Shown here piece by piece: positions 29,482 to 37,423 of a stretch of 52,288 nt of DNA. This DNA is from Geobacteraceae bacterium GWC2_53_11. Its GTDB lineage: Bacteria; Desulfobacterota; Desulfuromonadia; Geobacterales; Pseudopelobacteraceae. A program made the translations under genes and the position numbers. Position 1 is the stretch's first letter, and each line of letters starts with the position of its first letter. Below the pieces are notes generated by a model that was not told the DNA's origin, made no database searches, and saw nothing but the letters and a program-made list of their open reading frames with translations. The DNA is taken from assembly GCA_001802645.1 (NCBI GenBank), contig MGZJ01000032.1, positions 86,315 to 138,602 on the forward strand, written 5' to 3'.

Positions 29482-30335
29482 TGCGGCGCCTCGTCCTCCT
29501 CATACTCGCCCTGGCGACTCTTCTTCCCTCCCTGGCTCAAGCCTATGACGTGCTGATCCTGCAAAGCAGGCGTGATGCGGCTTACGACGAGGTGCTGAAA
29601 GGTTTTCACTTCGAAAAGAAGAGTTCCCTGCGGCTGCTGGTGCTGTCCGACTACGCCGAGGTGGACGTTGTCCGCATCGTGCGCGAAGACCGCCCCAAAC
29701 TGATCCTGGCCGTGGGCGATGCCGCTCTTGCCGCTGCCCGCAAGATTCAGCAGACCCCGGTTGTTGCCGTCATGGCGCTTGGCGTGCACAAGCGGTCGTC
29801 ACAGGCCAATGTGGCTGGAATCGGCATGTTCGCTTCGCCGGAGCGCTACGTCTCCCTGTTCAGGAGCATGAAGGCACGGCGTGTCGGTATCGTCTACAAC
29901 CCGGCGAAAAGCGGCTGGTATATGCGTCAGGCTCTCCAGGCCGCGGCAGTCGGCGGCATCGAACTGGTGACCCGCGAAGTTTCCTCCGCCAGGGATACGC
30001 TTGGGCAGCTTGCCACCCTGGCCGGCAAAGTAGATGCCCTCTGGATGCTGCCCGACAGTACGGCAGTCACCAGGGAAACAACCGAAGCCTATTTTCGCTT
30101 CGGCCAGCAGCATTCCGTACCGGTCATATCCTTTGCTTCAAGTTACCTTGGCCTGGGTGCGGCAGCGGTGCTTGATATCGATCGTGTCGCCATGGGACGC
30201 CAGGCGGACGCCATGGTTGCGGAACTTCTGAGAGGCAGCCGTGCGGACGGAGCGCCGCTTGAATTTCCGCGCGGCATAACCGTCAAAACCAATCCTACCG
30301 TATTGAAGCATCTTGGCTCATCCATAAGCGAGTGA
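29481..30335 (+). CDS. Periplasmic ABC-type substrate-binding protein (ABC_sub_bind-like)
   Basis: 284 residues with a signal peptide (MRRLVLLILALATLLPSLAQA). The mature protein has the two-lobed binding-protein pattern (VLILQSRRDAAYDEVLKGF, RPKLILAVGDAALAAAR, RRVGIVYNPAKSGWYMRQAL, VDALWMLPDSTAVTRE, GLGAAAVLDIDRVAMGRQA), as in the poorly characterised family often found next to TonB receptors or sensor kinases. Its ATG overlaps the receptor stop (TGATG). No permease or ATPase gene follows; instead a sensor kinase does, so it may serve signalling rather than transport. Confidence 0.8.
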   Translation: MRRLVLLILALATLLPSLAQAYDVLILQSRRDAAYDEVLKGFHFEKKSSLRLLVLSDYAEVDVVRIVREDRPKLILAVGDAALAAARKIQQTPVVAVMALGVHKRSSQANVAGIGMFASPERYVSLFRSMKARRVGIVYNPAKSGWYMRQALQAAAVGGIELVTREVSSARDTLGQLATLAGKVDALWMLPDSTAVTRETTEAYFRFGQQHSVPVISFASSYLGLGAAAVLDIDRVAMGRQADAMVAELLRGSRADGAPLEFPRGITVKTNPTVLKHLGSSISE

Positions 30336-30427
30336 TTTTTCATTGCAATTACTGGCCGTCAGTGCTAGTAGATCTACCTATGTTTGCTGAATAATCTCTT
30401 ATGCATATTTTCTCATCCTGTGAGTGA

Positions 30428-32380
30428 ATGGCCATGAATTCTTTTCCCCACACACGTTGGTCTTATTTCCGGACCAGCTTTCAATTCAAGCTGTTCCTTA
30501 TCTTTACTCTGCTGACCTTTCTGGTTACCGGCCTGCTAAGCACGCTGTACATTGCCAGTGAAATCCGTAAAACCCACCGTCATGCCGCCGAGCAGCTTCA
30601 GATGCGGGCGCAGCAACTTGCCGACTCAATTCGCCTCCCGCTGTATGCCGAAAATAGTGATATGTTGTGCCATATGGCAGAGCAGGCAGCTGCGGCGCGC
30701 GAAATCCGTGCGGTGGTGGTGAGCGCTCCGGGCGGCAGAGTGCTGGCTAATATTCATTCCCCGAACCCTGACGACACCTCTGATGTGATCGGCACGACGG
30801 TGGACGTGCGCAGCCTTGTGGGGGATTCCGTCGAATCAGCCATGGCCGGTGGCCGTGACAGCTCTTCGGTCCTGCTTGGTACCGTGCGCATGGAGCAGGG
30901 GACTGCGGATCAGTCAAAAGCCATCCGGCAGGTGGTCGTGCTCTCCATCAGCATGGCGATTATCTTCTGGATGTCCGTTTCCCTGTTCTGTTATCTGGTC
31001 CTGCGGCAGTTAACCCGCTCGTTCAATGCTCTCGTAAAGGGTATCAACGCCATGCAGGGGGGGGATTTTACTGCACGGATAGATATCCAATCCAATGATG
31101 AAGCCGGAAGGGCAGCGCGTGCCGTCAATGATCTGGCACAGGCACTGCAACAACGGAGCGAGGAAAACATATCCCTTCAGGAAGATCGTTTGAAAATTGA
31201 ACGGCAGATGCTCCAGGCCCAAAAGCTGGAGAGCCTGGGGGTTATGGCCGGCGGCATTGCCCACGATTTTAATAATCTGCTCCAGTCCATTCTTGGTAAT
31301 GTTGAGCTTGCCTTAATGCAGCTGCCGCCTGAATCAAAATCCAAAAAATATATCGACAACGCCATAAGTTCGGCCAGAAATGCTGCTCATCTCACCAACC
31401 TCATGCTGACGTATGTGGGGAAGGGGTTCATCACCAAAAAAGAGCTGAACCTGAATGAGTTGGTTAAGGTGAATGCGGAGATGTTGAGGACTGCTGCTTC
31501 GTCGTCTGTTACGTTCGAGCTCTGCCTCTCCCCTGAGTTGCCGGTGATCATGGCGGATGAAGCTCATATTCAACAGGTGGTCATGAATCTGACCATCAAC
31601 GCGGCGGAGTCCATTGAAAAACAGCCGGGGGTAATCAGGCTTAGTACCGGCGTCCAGAATTGCGATCAGGAGATGCTTGCGCAAAGTCTGGTGGACGATA
31701 AGCCGGCTCCCGGACGTTATGTGTTTCTGGAGGTCCGCGATAACGGCTGCGGCATGGACGATGATACCCTTAAGCGTCTTTTCGACCCTTTCTTTACCAC
31801 CAAGTTTACGGGGCGCGGTTTGGGTATGTCGGCGGTAATGGGGATCATGAGAACACATAGCGGAGCGTTGTGTGTGGAGAGCGAGCCGGGCAAAGGAACT
31901 ACCTTCAGGGTATTGTTCCCGATCTCGGAATCGGCGCGACCGGCGGAGCTTCAGGAAACGGGCAGACCGCCTCAATCGGATACATGTTCGGTTCTGAAGG
32001 GCCCGCTTTCCGGCGTAGTACTGGTGGTAGATGATGAAAGGTCGGTACTGAATGTCTGCTCAAAGATGGTTACACTGTGCGGTTTCACGGCTATTACCGC
32101 CTGCGATGGCGTTGATGCGGTTGAAAAATTCCGTGAGAAGTCTGATGAGATTGTCGCTGTTCTGATGGATCTGACCATGCCGAACATGGACGGAATAACT
32201 GCCATGAACGAAATCTTTGCCATCAGGCCGGACGCCCGGGTGATCCTGTCGAGCGGTTTCAATGAAGAGGAACTGAGTGAGCGCATCACCGGACAGGTCC
32301 CTGCCGGTTTTATCCGCAAGCCATACAGCATGAAGGTGCTTGAAACGGAGCTGCGGAGGGTTGTGAACGGTGAGGAGTGA
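30428..32380 (+). CDS. Membrane hybrid sensor histidine kinase (HAMP-HisKA-HATPase-REC)
   Basis: 650 residues. Transmembrane helix 1 at about 22-44, a periplasmic sensor of about 125 residues, helix 2 at about 170-194, HAMP (195-250), HisKA with His279 in [13 protein letters not shown], HATPase with VRDNGCGMDDDTLKRLFDPF and GRGLGMSAVMG, and a C-terminal receiver with Asp581 in AVLMDLTMPNMDG. No output domain is present, so it must phosphorylate a partner coded elsewhere. It follows the binding protein by 92 nt, suggesting that protein could be its ligand sensor. A terminator follows directly. Confidence 0.9.
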   Translation: MAMNSFPHTRWSYFRTSFQFKLFLIFTLLTFLVTGLLSTLYIASEIRKTHRHAAEQLQMRAQQLADSIRLPLYAENSDMLCHMAEQAAAAREIRAVVVSAPGGRVLANIHSPNPDDTSDVIGTTVDVRSLVGDSVESAMAGGRDSSSVLLGTVRMEQGTADQSKAIRQVVVLSISMAIIFWMSVSLFCYLVLRQLTRSFNALVKGINAMQGGDFTARIDIQSNDEAGRAARAVNDLAQALQQRSEENISLQEDRLKIERQMLQAQKLESLGVMAGGIAHDFNNLLQSILGNVELALMQLPPESKSKKYIDNAISSARNAAHLTNLMLTYVGKGFITKKELNLNELVKVNAEMLRTAASSSVTFELCLSPELPVIMADEAHIQQVVMNLTINAAESIEKQPGVIRLSTGVQNCDQEMLAQSLVDDKPAPGRYVFLEVRDNGCGMDDDTLKRLFDPFFTTKFTGRGLGMSAVMGIMRTHSGALCVESEPGKGTTFRVLFPISESARPAELQETGRPPQSDTCSVLKGPLSGVVLVVDDERSVLNVCSKMVTLCGFTAITACDGVDAVEKFREKSDEIVAVLMDLTMPNMDGITAMNEIFAIRPDARVILSSGFNEEELSERITGQVPAGFIRKPYSMKVLETELRRVVNGEE

Positions 32381-32396
32381 GGAGTGAGCCGAAATG

Positions 32397-32429
32397 AAAG
32401 CCGGGAACCGTAACAGGGCCCGGCTTTTT
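32397..32429 (+). terminator. Rho-independent terminator after the second hybrid kinase
   Basis: AAAGCCGGG (32397-32405) pairs with CCCGGCTTT (32419-32427), loop of 13 nt, ending in a T-run. It lies 16 nt after the stop codon and closes the receptor-binding protein-kinase unit. Confidence 0.8.
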
Positions 32430-32467
32430 ATATGGACTTCAGAGCTCAGGAACTGAAAGCGTCCATG

Positions 32468-33682
32468 CTATAAAATAATGGTATGTCCTGCTGCCGCATC
32501 ATGAGCGGAATCGGCTTCTTTCTGAAGATCCTCATAATTCATGACATTTCGTCGTACAACAATTTTCGGGGCTGGTGCCGGTTCCGCGTCGATTTCAGCA
32601 GTGCCGTCTTTATGCAGTGGCTCTTCATGTGGTGAAGAACGTGTCTCCAGCGGCTTGTCAGGCTCAGGTACAATTGGTTGCTGAACAACATCCGGACTTT
32701 TAGCAGCCGCAACGACGGGTTTGTCATGCAGAGCCGGAGGCTGCGGAATGTCCTTCACAATCCGGTCAATCTCCCGGATATTCTGATGATCCATGCTCTG
32801 GTGTTGTTTTATGATTTTTGACGCAACTCCTCTGCTTTGAGTTGGCGCCGCTACAACAGAACGATGGGGAGAAAAAAGTACCGCATCCCTGGCAGAGACG
32901 CGATGCGTCGTGCCATCAACAGGGTGCGCCCGCGCGATAAACGCTCTCTCCTCAGCAACTCCTGAAGAGATGTTATGATTCATTCGGGGGGGCGCAGCAG
33001 TAATTACGGGGGGCGGTGACGTTTCCCGGACAGTCTCATGGGGTACAATATTGTGCTGTACGTCCTGAATCAGCTCCGGTTCAATCTTCTGGTCAGCCGC
33101 ATTGCAGCTCTCGCCGCCGGGAACAATGTCTTCCGGTTCTGTGGCGCCGGACTCTTCAATTACCTGGTCCGAAGTGTGGGGCCCTTCGAGCTGTGTTGCC
33201 ACTCCGGTATCGAGGGCTGCTTTCTGATGGACATCGAGCCTCGATTGTAATTCATTTTTTTCGTTCAACAGGGTTTCAAGAGTGTCTTGTATCTCGCGCA
33301 ACTCTGTCTTCAAACCTGATATTTCAACCTTAAGGCTGCTGTTTTCGCTCCGGAGTACCTGGGTGTCAATGTGGGCAAGTTCCTCTTTGAACTTGAGATG
33401 CTTGTTTTCACTCTCCAGAGCTTCCGCTTCCAATTTAGATAGGCCGTTTCCTATGTTCAGTGCAGTGTCGTTGGTTGCGTTGGCGCCGCCGACAAGTTTC
33501 CACCCGGCCTCAATTGCCAGATGCAACATGTGAATTTCGCTTGAATCCAGAGACGTGGCGGGTGTAGAGGTCAGTAGAGTTGTCAAATAATCTACCACCA
33601 GTGCATCGCCAGTAAACACAACGTCAGGATTAATTATCCCTTCCGAGGTGCTGGTCTCGTTTTTGCCGGTATTTTTTTCCAT
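32468..33682 (-). CDS. Hypothetical coiled-coil protein with a disordered Pro-rich half
   Basis: 404 residues, not recognised. Residues 1-80 are mixed (VVFTGDALVVDYLTTLLTS), residues 80-155 a long coiled coil (KLEAEALESENKHLKFKEEL, then SLKVEISGLKTELREIQDT), and from 160 to the end low-complexity with many Pro, Glu and Ala (EPDKPLETRSSPHEEPLHK), ending in HTIIL. There is no signal peptide or membrane segment, so it is probably a cytoplasmic scaffold or filament-associated protein. A dyad GGACAA-CTGA-TTGTCC lies about 85 nt upstream of the start. Function unknown. Confidence 0.6.
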   Translation of the reverse strand: MEKNTGKNETSTSEGIINPDVVFTGDALVVDYLTTLLTSTPATSLDSSEIHMLHLAIEAGWKLVGGANATNDTALNIGNGLSKLEAEALESENKHLKFKEELAHIDTQVLRSENSSLKVEISGLKTELREIQDTLETLLNEKNELQSRLDVHQKAALDTGVATQLEGPHTSDQVIEESGATEPEDIVPGGESCNAADQKIEPELIQDVQHNIVPHETVRETSPPPVITAAPPRMNHNISSGVAEERAFIARAHPVDGTTHRVSARDAVLFSPHRSVVAAPTQSRGVASKIIKQHQSMDHQNIREIDRIVKDIPQPPALHDKPVVAAAKSPDVVQQPIVPEPDKPLETRSSPHEEPLHKDGTAEIDAEPAPAPKIVVRRNVMNYEDLQKEADSAHDAAAGHTIIL

Positions 33683-33765
33683 GACAGAAAACTGCCTTTC
33701 AAGAGTCTGAAGCTACCTGTAGCAGGTTATGACAATAAAATAAACTGTTACTGAATGGTCCTATG

Positions 33766-33781
33766 GGACAACTGATTGTCC
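33766..33781. repeat. Short dyad upstream of the coiled-coil gene
   Basis: GGACAA-CTGA-TTGTCC, a perfect 6-bp inverted repeat with a 4-nt loop, 84 nt upstream of the coiled-coil gene start. Possible operator; nothing else supports it. Confidence 0.25.
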
Positions 33782-33807
33782 TGTGGAGAAAAACCGAACC
33801 TGCCATA

Positions 33808-34086
33808 AATGAAAAGCCCACCAATTCATTCGGTGGGCTTCACTTATCTTCTGTTTATTTGATTCCGTTTTCAAGGATTATTCCGATCCTGATTACCCTC
33901 GGAGTAATGCTACATAGCTATGTATCCTGCTTTTTGGTGGCGTATCGGTGATGGTAACCGCCTCCTTGTGAAAACTTGAATCTGATGCAGATCCTACGGA
34001 GCGCTACTGCCTCCTACCTACGATTATTCTCAGGCGGAGTATCTCCCATAAGACAACCTCCAAACCAGATTTTCTTCCTACTTCAT
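33808..34086 (-). ncRNA. Candidate structured small RNA, GGA-rich (possible CsrA-sequestering type)
   Basis: An intergenic unit of about 280 nt with its own promoter (-10 TATAGT) and terminator. Read on the minus strand it folds almost end to end: hairpins at 34036-34046, 33980-33992, 33939-33962 (GGCGGT..ACCG..CGCC), 33911-33924 (TACATAGCTATGTA), 33892-33908, 33874-33890, and a long-range helix joining 33964-33982 with 33861-33876. It holds 11 GGA triplets, six as AGGA (about four expected by chance), several beside or in hairpins. CsrB/RsmZ-type RNAs bind CsrA through such GGA repeats (established). Homology to those is inferred from features only. No convincing protein frame covers it. Confidence 0.5.
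33814..33840 (-). terminator. Terminator of the candidate small RNA
   Basis: AAGCCCACC / GGTGGGCTT, perfect 9-bp stem with a 9-nt loop, followed on the minus strand by TTCATTT. No minus-strand protein gene ends near it; the closest upstream stop is 340 nt away, which supports an independent RNA unit. Confidence 0.75.
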
Positions 34087-34092
34087 GATCCC

Positions 34093-34160
34093 ACTATACC
34101 ACTCCGGAAACGAAATAACAGTCTGTTTAATATTTTTTTACAAGAGTATAATTCAAGAGT
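34093..34160 (-). promoter_or_regulatory. Candidate promoter and activator site of the small RNA
   Basis: TATAGT (34093-34098, minus strand) is a good -10; the -35 (CTGTTA) is weak, suggesting activation. Two direct ACTCTTG copies (34141-34147 and 34154-34160), 13 nt apart and preceding an A/T tract, could be the activator site. Confidence 0.4.
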
Positions 34161-34182
34161 TTGGTTCCTGCCTCTTCCCCTG

Positions 34183-34836
34183 CTAACCGTTTAAGCGAAA
34201 CAGAGAGGTGGGTGCCTTGATCCGGAGCGGCACGTTGAATATGTCCAATTCGTACGAAGGGGGAAGCGGCGCCAGCCGGGTATTTTTCAATGCCTCTGTC
34301 AGAAGCCGGTCGGCTTCCCTTGATCCTGTCCCCTGAAGAATGCGTATTGAAATTATGGTGCCATCCCGCTGAATCAGCAACTCAATCACTCCGTCCTGGC
34401 GAAGTGGCTCGGTGATAACTCCAGCCCTGTCCCACCACGCCCCGTTTATTTTCCCGACCATATCAAAATAGTAGTCGCGGATGTCATCCCGAAGCGACAT
34501 CCCGTTGGCCAGGCTGGTAACGTAGCCGTGTGTCATTCCTAAACCCAATGGGGTGGACATGATCGCCTTGTTTTGAGCATCATGCTCCATTGATGGCGGC
34601 TGCTGTTCGGTAAGGTCATTTTCTCCGGCAGATTCCGGTGCCGGTTCAGGCAAGGCAGGCGGCGAATCCTTCAAGGCAGACGTTTTTACCGCTGTGCTGA
34701 TTGAGGGAGCGAATGCTACTTCCTGGATAACGATAGAGCCCGGGCTTTTTACGCCCGTCCGGGAACTGCATGCAAAAATAACGATCAGCGCAGCTCCAAT
34801 GTGCAGCACGAGAGAAAGGGCAAGGGCGTATCCCAT
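34183..34836 (-). CDS. TonB-like energy transducer / TonB C-terminal domain protein
   Basis: 217 residues: one N-terminal membrane helix (YALALSLVLHIGAALIVIFA), a Pro/Glu-rich periplasmic linker (SPPALPEPAPESAGENDLTE), and a C-terminal TonB-like domain (GVIELLIQRDGTIISIRILQ, then SREADRLLTEALKNTRLAPL). It would pass proton-motive energy to outer-membrane receptors. The ATG used (34834-34836) has no good ribosome site and leaves no cytoplasmic tail; an in-frame CTG at 34900-34902 with GGAGAG upstream would add 22 residues, giving the usual short cytoplasmic N-terminus. The start is therefore uncertain. No exbBD genes are adjacent. Confidence 0.75.
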   Translation of the reverse strand: MGYALALSLVLHIGAALIVIFACSSRTGVKSPGSIVIQEVAFAPSISTAVKTSALKDSPPALPEPAPESAGENDLTEQQPPSMEHDAQNKAIMSTPLGLGMTHGYVTSLANGMSLRDDIRDYYFDMVGKINGAWWDRAGVITEPLRQDGVIELLIQRDGTIISIRILQGTGSREADRLLTEALKNTRLAPLPPSYELDIFNVPLRIKAPTSLFRLNG

Positions 34837-34902
34837 CCATTGCTTTTTGTTACCGGAACTGCTGTTTTCAGTCAGGTCCTCAGTGCTAAATGTTGTCGTC
34901 AG

Positions 34903-35181
34903 AAGTGTCTCTCCGGTTAAAAAGCGGTACGTTACACACCTTTGTTGCTATTGCTCCCACGTATACCAGAGCAGCCCGGCATAATCCATTGGAATGTTGG
35001 CTGCCTCCAAGGGCATAAGCGGGCCGGCCTGATGTGGAGCAATTGATTGCGGCCCGTGAAGCTTTGCTCTGCTGTGGTAATAAACCGGCTTTAATGGTAG
35101 GGTTGTAGTATCCCAGCTTAACAGGGAATAAACGGATTTACGTGTTCACACTACTAAAATCGGTACATGGAGCTCTTGCGT
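34903..35181. other. Spacer before the PH-domain gene, no gene seen
   Basis: About 280 nt between the divergent TonB-like and PH-domain genes. It should hold both promoters, but I see no convincing -35/-10 pair and no ORF of note. A GGCCGGCC-like patch with partial dyads lies near 35,020. Confidence 0.4.
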
Positions 35182-35595
35182 ATGGGATTGTTTACGGGTG
35201 TTGCAAAGAATACGGGAACGCAGGAAACAAAAAAATTTCACACGGATTTTATGCCGTTACTTGTGGATGGCGAAATTATTGAGGCCGGTTTTGTCGTGTT
35301 CAGGGACACGCTCCTGTTTACTAATAAAAGATTGATTCTCGTCGATATTCAAGGCATTTCCGGTAAACAGATAGAATATTTTTCCGTGCCTTACCGCAAT
35401 ATTACGAAGTTTAGCGTGCAAACGAGCGACAATTTCGATCTTGATGCCGAGTTGAAAATATGGATTGGCAGCGATACGATTCCGCTTGAGAAAAAGTTTA
35501 ACAAGGACGTGAATATCTATGAGGTACAGAAGGTGTTGGCAAGACATGGCAATCTGCACCACTTCGCCACGCTTTCCAAAGCGAGTCGCAAATGA
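35182..35595 (+). CDS. Bacterial PH-domain protein with an altered C-terminus
   Basis: 137 residues from the ATG at 35182-35184 (MGLFTGVAKN), with GGAG 9 nt upstream; an earlier ATG five codons back is less likely. Residues 1-120 match the small bacterial PH-domain family: DFMPLLVDGEIIEAGFVVFR, TNKRLILVDIQGISGKQIEY, DAELKIWIGSDTIPLEKKFN, DVNIYEVQKVLA. Relatives end a few residues after VLA (typically with a YVL-type tail). Here VLA is followed by 16 foreign residues, RHGNLHHFATLSKASRK, which are antisense to the prophage transposase. The gene thus lost only its last few codons to the insertion and may still work. Function of the family is unknown. Confidence 0.8.
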   Translation: MGLFTGVAKNTGTQETKKFHTDFMPLLVDGEIIEAGFVVFRDTLLFTNKRLILVDIQGISGKQIEYFSVPYRNITKFSVQTSDNFDLDAELKIWIGSDTIPLEKKFNKDVNIYEVQKVLARHGNLHHFATLSKASRK

Positions 35596-36981
35596 CTTGC
35601 GTGATTCGATTTGCTTACGATCTGCGACGCTGTGACCGATGTAACCGGGGAGGAGTTCAAGAAGCCCGTGGGAGAAAGTACCAAAGGATCTTTCTATGTG
35701 CGGCTTGCTTTCAGGTGTAAAAGGAGCACAAAGCTGATGTTCTATTGCGAGCTTATCAAGAAGCCCTTCAAGGAAAAAGGAAGTGTAATCAGCACCGTTA
35801 TCGGTTCGGAACTGTTCAGGCATGCCCCAGGCAATTATGCAGCGGCGCAATAAGGCAGCAACGGCAGTACTTTTTGAGGTCGGTGAAACCAGCAAACGCA
35901 GGCGGCGCGACCAAACATCTATAATGCCTATGATGCAGCAACGACCATCTGTACACATTACATCGGCAGGGGTAGAATCAGCCTCCCAGCGCATGTTGAG
36001 CCGGGTAACATCGGCGCTTGAATTACCAAAGGCCACCATATATTTATTCTTCCAGGCGTCCGGATTGGTAATAAACAAAAAAAGACTTTTGTTCGTTTCC
36101 TTCCAGTAGTCCATGTACCGGCGCACGGTGTCAGGTGACGGCACATGGACTCCGGTAAAGCGTAATTTCAAAGCTTTGTGCGCCATGCGACCCCTGATAT
36201 GAGGGTGGTCATACATTAAACCTTCAATAAACTCAGTTTGAAGGGTGGTTAAAATTGTATTTCCGCGCTTTTTAATATGGTGGCTTGCCAGTCCCCAGCC
36301 GCCGAACTCTCTATCTTTATCGCGCCAGCTTAACAATGAAACTGCGGTGAGAGACCGTTTGCCTTTGCGGATAACAATATGTTCGTGCTCATTTGGCAGT
36401 GCGATTTCACCGGAGACAATGGCGGCGCAAAACGCCTGAACAGCTTTATAATTCCAGGTCCATCGTTCTTTTTTGAATTCTTCTTTGTAACCGTTGCTGT
36501 CCAGGTATGCTTTACAGGCTTTTACTATGTAATCCCGCGCCATGGCGTCTTTCAGGGCATTGCCTTTAACGGTATTGAGCAAAAGAAGCTGATGCTCGCC
36601 ACGCTGCTGCCTGTCTGCAATTTGTTTGATCCTGGCTTCTTCATGTTTTTTTATGATTGCCTGGTCAGATGGGGTGAAGGTTCGCCCCTTGCGGATCTCC
36701 GCTGCTTCTTCACGGGCACGCTCTTCATCTTGTGCTTCCAAAGCGGAGTCAAAGGCTTTCTGGGATTCGTATGCTTCTATTTTGTTTCGCCAGGCAAAGG
36801 GGAGAGAGGTGAAAAGGTAAAAGGCTGTTGTTTTGCCTTGGTGGTTTTCACCCTCTATCGGTTCTACAGCTGATTTTTTTAATTGTCTGAATATCCAGCT
36901 ACGTTCACCTATTTCAGCAGTGACTAACTGAGATATTGAATATTTTTCCTGCACATAGTAGGGAATGGGAAGTTTATCCAT
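35257..36981 (-). CDS. Mu-type DDE transposase (MuA-like), C-terminally truncated and read-through
   Basis: Start at the ATG at 36979-36981, with AGGTGG upstream; GTG at 36990 is the alternative. An N-terminal DNA-binding region contains a Mu-type helix-turn-helix (YSISQLVTAEIGERSWIFRQ) and helical domains, followed by an RNase H-like core with Asp338 (WEADSTPADV), Asp397 (RTDNGADY) and Glu433 (KPHIERSF), counted from 36990: a DD(35)E spacing. Up to IESRKSFA..GEVVQIAM it resembles its family. After about 35,545 the frame continues some 95 codons as the antisense of the PH-domain gene, so the real C-terminus (partner-binding domain) is missing. It is unlikely to transpose by itself. Confidence 0.82.
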   Translation of the reverse strand: MDKLPIPYYVQEKYSISQLVTAEIGERSWIFRQLKKSAVEPIEGENHQGKTTAFYLFTSLPFAWRNKIEAYESQKAFDSALEAQDEERAREEAAEIRKGRTFTPSDQAIIKKHEEARIKQIADRQQRGEHQLLLLNTVKGNALKDAMARDYIVKACKAYLDSNGYKEEFKKERWTWNYKAVQAFCAAIVSGEIALPNEHEHIVIRKGKRSLTAVSLLSWRDKDREFGGWGLASHHIKKRGNTILTTLQTEFIEGLMYDHPHIRGRMAHKALKLRFTGVHVPSPDTVRRYMDYWKETNKSLFLFITNPDAWKNKYMVAFGNSSADVTRLNMRWEADSTPADVMCTDGRCCIIGIIDVWSRRLRLLVSPTSKSTAVAALLRRCIIAWGMPEQFRTDNGADYTSFFLEGLLDKLAIEHQLCAPFTPESKPHIERSFGTFSHGLLELLPGYIGHSVADRKQIESRKSFATRFGKRGEVVQIAMSCQHLLYLIDIHVLVKLFLKRNRIAANPYFQLGIKIEIVARLHAKLRNIAVRHGKIFYLFTGNALNIDENQSFISKQERVPEHDKTGLNNFAIHK

Positions 36982-37017
36982 TGCACCCACCTGTTGACTC
37001 TGATAAAAGTAAAGTAA

Positions 37018-37251
37018 TCATGGCTTGGTGTCCCACAGCTCTTTAAAGGTCATTCCAAGGGCATCGGCAACCGCCTGTTTAACTCGGCGAGATGTTTTCC
37101 GACCATGCAGCACATGACCGATGCACGAATCAGTAACACCTATTGCCTCTGCTATCCTGCGAGGCTTTATGTTATGCATGGCAAGCAGCCCTCTGGCTAA
37201 ATCATAGCTGCTTGTTTTTTCAGTTTTGTGTTGTTCCAATTTTGTGCCCAT
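37018..37251 (-). CDS. Ner/Cro-like phage transcription regulator
   Basis: 77 residues, a single helix-turn-helix domain: KPRRIAEAIGVTDSCIGHVL followed by GRKTSRRVKQAVADALGMTF and the end KELWDTKP. Size, fold and position immediately upstream of the transposase (26-nt gap, same strand) fit phage Mu Ner, which shuts off early transcription and the repressor. The ATG lacks a visible Shine-Dalgarno. A 14-bp palindrome lies 12 nt upstream. Confidence 0.75.
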   Translation of the reverse strand: MGTKLEQHKTEKTSSYDLARGLLAMHNIKPRRIAEAIGVTDSCIGHVLHGRKTSRRVKQAVADALGMTFKELWDTKP

Positions 37252-37263
37252 GCAAAAAAACTA

Positions 37264-37277
37264 ACTGAATATTCAGT
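37264..37277. promoter_or_regulatory. Palindromic operator candidate upstream of ner
   Basis: ACTGAATATTCAGT is a perfect 14-bp palindrome, 12 nt ahead of the ner start, in the control region between the divergent regulators. It overlaps the site where a ner-A promoter should be. Confidence 0.5.
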
Positions 37278-37292
37278 CATTGTCAACCGAAT

Positions 37293-37423
37293 ATTTTAGC
37301 AACAACTGACTATCTGGTTGTGGTCAGTAATGGTATACATAACCATCCAGTATCATTACTTATTATTTTAGCAACAACCATAGATCTAAGTTTTTTCATG
37401 TTGCAACAATCTGTTGTTGCTGA
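37293..37423. promoter_or_regulatory. Repeated repressor operators in the phage switch region
   Basis: ATTTTAGCAACAAC occurs at 37293-37306 and identically at 37365-37378 (72 nt apart). A third, inverted copy, GTTGTTGCTGAA, is at 37413-37424 directly ahead of the repressor ribosome site, with GTTGCAAC at 37400-37407 beside it. Three copies of one motif around divergent promoters strongly suggest binding sites of the repressor, as in the Mu operator. Confidence 0.65.

Noticed and set aside
33861-34060. Cyclic-di-GMP or thiamine riboswitch in this structured region
   Set aside because: The conserved core of GEMM (GACGCAAAGC-type) and of the thiamine aptamer are not present, and no gene lies closely downstream.
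33763-34194. Plus-strand frames of 62 and 72 codons in the small RNA region
   Set aside because: No ribosome sites; they lie antisense to a region whose hairpins and terminator explain the sequence better.
35257-35545. Transposase C-terminal 95 residues as a new domain
   Set aside because: They are the antisense of a recognisable PH-domain gene, so they are read-through, not a domain.
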